Source: Pseudomonadota bacterium | GTDB lineage: Bacteria; Pseudomonadota; Gammaproteobacteria; Burkholderiales; Burkholderiaceae | Assembly: GCA_021783435.1 (NCBI GenBank) | Contig: JAJXUC010000047.1 | Location: 1-24,306, forward strand | Length of the DNA stretch: 24,306 nt | Reading direction: 5' to 3' | In this document: positions 21,046-24,306 of the stretch, piece after piece | Position numbering within the stretch: the first letter of the stretch is position 1 | Layout: every line of letters starts with the position of its first letter | Notes under the pieces: model-generated | Databases searched by the model: none | What the model was told of the DNA's origin: nothing | Seen by the model: the letters and a program-made list of their open reading frames with translations, nothing else | Program-made: the position numbers and the translations under genes

Positions 21046-21957
21046 ATGACATCCATTTCCACCGAGCACCAAGCCCATCCATGGAGCGGCCATGCCCGCG
21101 ACCGCCTGGCTCGCAGTCCGGCCCCTTTCATCTGGCTGGAGGCGGGACGCCGCATGGCCGAACGCCTGTCGCTGTTGCGGACGCAGCCGGAACTGGTGCT
21201 CGACGTCGGCTGCGCCTGGGGGGATGGGCTTGCCCTGCTGCGTCGACAGTACGCAAAAGCGCGCCTCGTGGGGCTGGAGCCCTCGGCCTTGCTGGCCGCC
21301 GCTGCCCGCAAAGCCCACGTGCGGAGGGGGTGGTTGCAGGGTTTGCGGGGTTCGGGGAGCACTGAGGTGGTTTGCGCGCCACTGGATTTCCCACACAACA
21401 TTGCGGACATGCGGGCCGGGGCGCACACGCTGTGGTCCAACTTGGCGCTGCCTTGGGCGCGCGATGCCCGCGCCGTGTTCGGCGCCTGGCACCGAGCTCT
21501 GCAGCCCGAGGGGGTGATGATGTTCACGACGTTCGGGCCCGATACCCTGCGCGAACTGCGCCTTCCGGCATTGCGGGCCATGGGAATTCAGCCGCCAAGC
21601 TATCCAGATATGCACGATCTTGGCGACATGCTGGTGCACGAGGGTTTTGCCGAGCCCGTGATGGACATGGAGATGGTGCATTTGCGCTATCCGAGCCCCC
21701 TCGCCGCATTGACCGAACTGGCCGAACTGGGTCGCCCGCCGCACGACGCCATCGCGCATGGCTTGCGCACGCCTCGCCAATGGCGTGTCTTGCAGGACAT
21801 CTTGCTCCAGAATGCACTGGCCGTGGACGGGCCTCCTATTGAATTGAGTTTCGAACTGATCTACGGCCATGCCTTCAAGCCCGTGACTCACGCGGCCAAG
21901 GCCGGCGTGGCGACTTTTCCGCTTGAGCAATTGCGCGCTTCGGGCAAGAGGCGTTGA
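21046..21957 (+). CDS. BioC-like SAM-dependent methyltransferase
   Basis: A class-I methyltransferase of 303 residues with the S-adenosylmethionine motif LVLDVGCAWGDGLALL, then ARLVGLEPSALLAAAARKA (acidic motif II), HTLWSNLALPWARDARAVFG and RALQPEGVMMFTTFGPDTLR. The SNLALPW and TFGPDTLREL stretches resemble BioC, malonyl-ACP O-methyltransferase of biotin synthesis. Homologues at this position in Burkholderiales, next to comF and the cytochrome oxidase genes, are usually annotated as BioC or as generic methyltransferases. The true BioC would also be expected near bioA/F/D/B, none of which is here, so I assign no gene symbol. The start is the ATG at 21046, 47 bp from the divergent comF start. 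No clear ribosome-binding site is seen. Fold certain, substrate uncertain. Confidence 0.82.
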   Translation: MTSISTEHQAHPWSGHARDRLARSPAPFIWLEAGRRMAERLSLLRTQPELVLDVGCAWGDGLALLRRQYAKARLVGLEPSALLAAAARKAHVRRGWLQGLRGSGSTEVVCAPLDFPHNIADMRAGAHTLWSNLALPWARDARAVFGAWHRALQPEGVMMFTTFGPDTLRELRLPALRAMGIQPPSYPDMHDLGDMLVHEGFAEPVMDMEMVHLRYPSPLAALTELAELGRPPHDAIAHGLRTPRQWRVLQDILLQNALAVDGPPIELSFELIYGHAFKPVTHAAKAGVATFPLEQLRASGKRR

Positions 21958-22117
21958 GCCTGGGAGATCAAGGGGCCGGCAGGCGTCAATCCAGGGAAGT
22001 TCCCGAGGCCGTCACGCGGTGGAACGGGCATGATGACAGATGGTTGTGTTTTCGCGCCCAACTCGACAAAGCTGCGGTTTTGTTGTATCCAGAGAACGAG
22101 ATAGGTGGCGGGCCGTG

Positions 22118-22131
22118 TTGATTGTGAGCAA
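22118..22131. promoter_or_regulatory. FNR/Anr-like box upstream of the cox operon
   Basis: TTGATTGTGAGCAA matches the FNR/Anr consensus TTGAT-N4-ATCAA at nine of ten specified bases. Its centre is about 68 bp upstream of the start predicted from the TATAAT, close to the -61.5/-71.5 positions used by class-I activators. This hints at oxygen-dependent control of the aa3 oxidase. It could be chance, since one such site in 24 kb is not very improbable. Confidence 0.4.
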
Positions 22132-22180
22132 AATCAGTGCAAATGACCCGGCGCGGGCGATGCTTGCCGGAGGCCGTCCT

Positions 22181-22186
22181 TATAAT
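22181..22186 (+). promoter_or_regulatory. -10 box TATAAT of the DUF2244-coxB-coxA transcript
   Basis: A perfect TATAAT, rare in this G+C-rich window, lies 92 bp before the DUF2244 start. No good -35 hexamer is found 16-18 bp upstream (CGATGC at 17 bp), which suits an activator-dependent promoter. The start of transcription would be near 22193. Confidence 0.6.
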
Positions 22187-22278
22187 TCGACGCTGATACT
22201 GTTGAGGTGGAGCTGGGTCAAGGTTGGGGCGCTGTTCGTTGCTCCGTTTCCGTCTGCGGTGTTGACTAGGTGGTCGAA

Positions 22279-22773
22279 ATGGCAGCGCATTGGGTGAGCA
22301 CCCTGGATTCCGGTTCGTTCTGTGCGTCGTCCGAACAGGATGGCGAGTTGGTCTGGCAGTTCAAGCGCAACTGCTCGATCAGCCCGAAGCAATTGCTGTT
22401 TTTTTTCGTTTCGCTGGCGCTTGCATCGTCATTCGTGGCGATGCTGACCTGGGAGGCGGGAGCAACCCTGGTCACGCCGTTCACGGTGCTGGAGCTGCTG
22501 GCCTTGGGGGCAGCCTTGTTGGCGTACGCACGTCATGCCGCGGATCGCGAGCGTGTGGTGCTGTCGGCGCAGTTGTTGGTCGTCGAGTGGGAGAGCGCCG
22601 GCCGCATGGAGCGGGCCGAGTTCAACCCAAGGTGGGCGAGGATTGTGGTGGGTGAGCGGGGTTTGATCCAAATTTCCGGGGCGGGTCGGCAGGCTTTCAT
22701 CGGCCGCTATACGCGTCCCGAACGGCGTGAAAAGCTGGCCAGGGATTTGCGCCGCGCATTGCTGGTGGTCTGA
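22279..22773 (+). CDS. DUF2244 domain membrane protein, cytochrome oxidase-associated
   Basis: A 164-residue protein with two membrane spans, LLFFFVSLALASSFVAML and FTVLELLALGAALLAYA, joined by a short loop and flanked by cytoplasmic segments; the family is DUF2244. Family-typical elements are the N-terminal WQFKRNCSISPKQLLFF and the C-terminal RQAFIGRYTRPERREKLARD. In Burkholderiales this gene regularly precedes coxB, as here (42 bp gap), so a role in aa3-type oxidase assembly or stability is commonly suspected but not shown. I prefer the ATG at 22279, with AGGTGG 5 nt upstream, over the in-frame GTG at 22270. It is the first gene of the cox transcript. Confidence 0.85.
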   Translation: MAAHWVSTLDSGSFCASSEQDGELVWQFKRNCSISPKQLLFFFVSLALASSFVAMLTWEAGATLVTPFTVLELLALGAALLAYARHAADRERVVLSAQLLVVEWESAGRMERAEFNPRWARIVVGERGLIQISGAGRQAFIGRYTRPERREKLARDLRRALLVV

Positions 22774-22815
22774 GACAAGCCGCCCGAATCATTTTCAAAT
22801 AAGGTGACATCCAAG

Positions 22816-23667
22816 ATGAAACAGTTGAAGTACTACATGACTGCGGCCTCGGCCCTTTTTGTCTCGTCGGCCTTTGCCGATCAAAGTCTGCCAGGCGGCC
22901 CGCAAGTCAACGGCATCGATTTCCAGCATCCGGTGACCAGCATCGCCAGGGATGAGCGCGATTTGAATTACATGGTCATGCTGATTTGCCTGGCGATCGG
23001 CATCCTCGTCTTCGGCGTCATGTTCTATTCGGTGTTCAAGCACCGTAAATCCAAGGGCGCTGTGGCAGCCCAGTTCCACGAGAGCACGGCTGTCGAAGTG
23101 GCTTGGACCGTGGTGCCGCTGCTGATCGTGATCGCGATGGTGATCCCCGCAACCAAAACCGTGGTGGCACAGCAAAACGTTTCGGATTCCTACATGACCG
23201 TCAAGGTCACAGGCTATCAATGGAAATGGGGCTACGAATATGTGGGCGGCCCGGGCAAGGGCATTTCTTTTTACTCGACGCTGACCACGCCGATGTCGGA
23301 GATTTTCGGCGACGCTCCCAAGCCCAATGATTACCTGCTTCAGGTCGATCACCCCCTGGTCGTGCCGGTGGACAAGAAGATCCGCATTCTCACCACCTCG
23401 ATGGATGTGCTGCACGGCTGGTACGTGCCGTCTTTCGGTGTGCAGATGGACGCCATCCCGGGCTTCATCCGTGAAACCTGGTTCAAGGCGGAACAAGTTG
23501 GCACCTACTACGGCCAGTGTGCCCAGGTCTGCGGGAAGGGCCACGCTTTCATGCCCATCGTCGTGAAGGTGCTCTCGCAGCCGGATTACGACGCATGGGT
23601 CAAGTCGGAAGAGGCTACGCTGAAAAAGAATGGCGGCGCGTTGGCTCCTTCAGGGGCCACGAGCTAA
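22816..23667 (+). CDS. coxB: Cytochrome c oxidase subunit II
   Basis: A 283-residue subunit that accepts electrons from cytochrome c through its binuclear CuA centre and passes them to subunit I. The signal peptide is at residues 1-21 (ending SSAFA). Two transmembrane helices follow (MVMLICLAIGILVFGVMFYS and VVPLLIVIAMVIPATK), with the conserved TAVEVAWTVVP between, then YQWKWGYEY and the periplasmic cupredoxin domain. CuA ligands are His200 (VLHGWYVPSFG), Cys235, Cys239, His243 and Met246 in YYGQCAQVCGKGHAFMP. Position 237 is Gln where most subunit II sequences have Glu; only its backbone carbonyl is a ligand, so function is probably kept. The ATG at 22816 has AAGGTGA upstream; GTG 22804 is rejected. 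No fused cytochrome c domain is present, so it is the aa3 type. Confidence 0.97.
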   Translation: MKQLKYYMTAASALFVSSAFADQSLPGGPQVNGIDFQHPVTSIARDERDLNYMVMLICLAIGILVFGVMFYSVFKHRKSKGAVAAQFHESTAVEVAWTVVPLLIVIAMVIPATKTVVAQQNVSDSYMTVKVTGYQWKWGYEYVGGPGKGISFYSTLTTPMSEIFGDAPKPNDYLLQVDHPLVVPVDKKIRILTTSMDVLHGWYVPSFGVQMDAIPGFIRETWFKAEQVGTYYGQCAQVCGKGHAFMPIVVKVLSQPDYDAWVKSEEATLKKNGGALAPSGATS

Positions 23668-23742
23668 GAGGGGGCCCATCCCGGTGTCCTCAAGTCAGAC
23701 CACAATAACATTTTTGATGCAGTTTTTCGCAAGGAGTGCACG

Positions 23743-24306
23743 ATGAGCGCAGTGCTAGACCCAGTTCATGCCCCCGCCCATGGCGGGGATCATGCCCATG
23801 ATCATCCGCATGGTTGGCGGCGTTGGTTGTTTTCGACCAACCACAAAGACATCGGCACGATGTATCTGGTGTTCGCCCTGTTCATGCTGTTCGAAGGCGG
23901 CATTCTGGCCATGGGCATCCGGGCCGAGCTGTTCAAGCCTGGAATCCAGTTCCTGAATCCGCAGCTCTTCCTCTCCTTCTCGACGATGCACGGGATCATC
24001 ATGATCTTCGGCTCCGTGATGCCGGCGATGGTCGGCTTCGCAAACTGGATGATTCCCTTGCAGGTCGGTGCCCCGGACATGGCCTTCCCGCGGATGAACA
24101 ACCTCAGTTTCTGGCTGCTCATCCCCGCCGCGCTTCTGCTCACGGCATCCTTCTTCGTTCCCGGTGGGGCTCCCGACGTGGGCTGGACGCTCTACGCCCC
24201 GCTGACCATCCAGCAGGGCATGGGCATGGACCTGGTGATCTTCGCCGTCCATCTCCTGGGCGCATCGAGCATCATGGGGTCGATCAACATCATCGTCACC
24301 ATCCTG
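23743..24306 (+). CDS. coxA: Cytochrome c oxidase subunit I (3' end cut by window edge)
   Basis: The haem-copper catalytic subunit of the aa3-type oxidase; 188 codons are visible of about 530. After a His-rich N terminus (HAPAHGGDHAHDHPHG) comes the family signature FSTNHKDIGTMYLVFALFML, then TMHGIIMIFGSVMPAMVGFA with a haem-a His ligand, and IPLQVGAPDMAFPRMNNLSF containing the D-pathway entrance Asp and its Asn residues. The region to the edge, WTLYAPLTIQQGMGMDLVIF and onward, fits helices III to V; the haem a3 and CuB ligands and the cross-linked His-Tyr lie beyond the window. AAGGAG at 23731-23736 gives a good ribosome-binding site for the ATG at 23743, 75 bp after coxB. Subunit III and the assembly gene coxG would be expected next. 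Confidence 0.97.
   Translation, partial: MSAVLDPVHAPAHGGDHAHDHPHGWRRWLFSTNHKDIGTMYLVFALFMLFEGGILAMGIRAELFKPGIQFLNPQLFLSFSTMHGIIMIFGSVMPAMVGFANWMIPLQVGAPDMAFPRMNNLSFWLLIPAALLLTASFFVPGGAPDVGWTLYAPLTIQQGMGMDLVIFAVHLLGASSIMGSINIIVTIL

Larger units (their letters stand above)
21958..22278. other. 321-bp intergenic region before the cytochrome oxidase genes
   Basis: No convincing gene or structured RNA is seen here. It is less G+C-rich than the flanking genes and holds the FNR/Anr-like box at 22118-22131 and the TATAAT at 22181-22186, described separately, then a leader of about 85 bases before the DUF2244 start. I saw no terminator with a T-run behind the methyltransferase gene. Confidence 0.6.

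Noticed and set aside
1..24306. Mobile elements, CRISPR arrays, tRNA or rRNA genes, toxin-antitoxin or defence genes
   Set aside because: No transposase or integrase motifs, no spaced repeat arrays, no tRNA cloverleaf and no defence-type domains were found on reading both strands.

Overview
The window is G+C-rich chromosomal DNA from a betaproteobacterium, almost certainly of the order Burkholderiales. The signs are the N-terminally extended argB followed by a pyrimidine nucleotidase and slmA, the trmL / comF / BioC-like / DUF2244 / coxB / coxA neighbourhood, and a FadN-type beta-oxidation operon. A metal-tolerant genus such as Thiomonas would fit, but the sequence alone does not settle the genus. 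Genes are densely packed. There are no rRNA or tRNA genes, CRISPR arrays, insertion sequences or phage genes that I can see.

Layout: (1) 1-3270, amino-acid catabolism. A truncated dadA (minus strand, running off the left edge) diverges from an Lrp/AsnC regulator, followed by a RidA-family protein and a YajO-like aldo/keto reductase. The dadA/lrp gap carries several copies of an ATGAATTTCAT-type palindrome, the likely operator. (2) 3286-5003, minus strand: a C-terminal remnant of an RND-efflux adaptor, an alanine-rich small lipoprotein with a clear terminator, and a DUF1345 membrane protein. (3) 5092-8893, minus strand: a copper-handling operon, read right to left as a small Met/His/Cys-rich exported protein, a TolC-type outer-membrane lipoprotein, a Tat-exported multicopper oxidase with only two cupredoxin domains and a Met-rich tail, and a CusF-like copper chaperone. 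A 21-bp tandem repeat lies just upstream. (4) 9061-12019, plus strand: argB, a Dph6-like PP-loop ATPase, a HAD pyrimidine 5'-nucleotidase and slmA, the last three with overlapping reading frames.

(5) 12218-19741, plus strand: a fatty-acid beta-oxidation operon behind its own TetR regulator. A good promoter (TTGACA, 17 bp, AATAGT) overlaps a 22-bp near-palindromic operator. The genes are an acyl-CoA dehydrogenase, a FadN-type bifunctional enzyme (dehydrogenase domain first, hydratase domain last), a hotdog thioesterase, a thiolase, and a crotonase whose active site looks like a delta3,delta2-enoyl-CoA isomerase. Together they would give a complete beta-oxidation spiral with an auxiliary step for unsaturated acyl chains. 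(6) 19765-20998, minus strand: trmL and comF. (7) 21046-24306, plus strand: a BioC-like methyltransferase, then a 321-bp gap with a perfect TATAAT and an FNR/Anr-like box, then DUF2244, coxB and the 5' part of coxA (aa3-type cytochrome c oxidase), which runs off the right edge.

Most genes are familiar. The parts most worth a second look are the copper operon (two-domain oxidase, altered CusF site, small Met/His/Cys-rich protein, orphan adaptor remnant), the three operator-like DNA elements, and the Dph6 homologue overlapping the nucleotidase and slmA pair.
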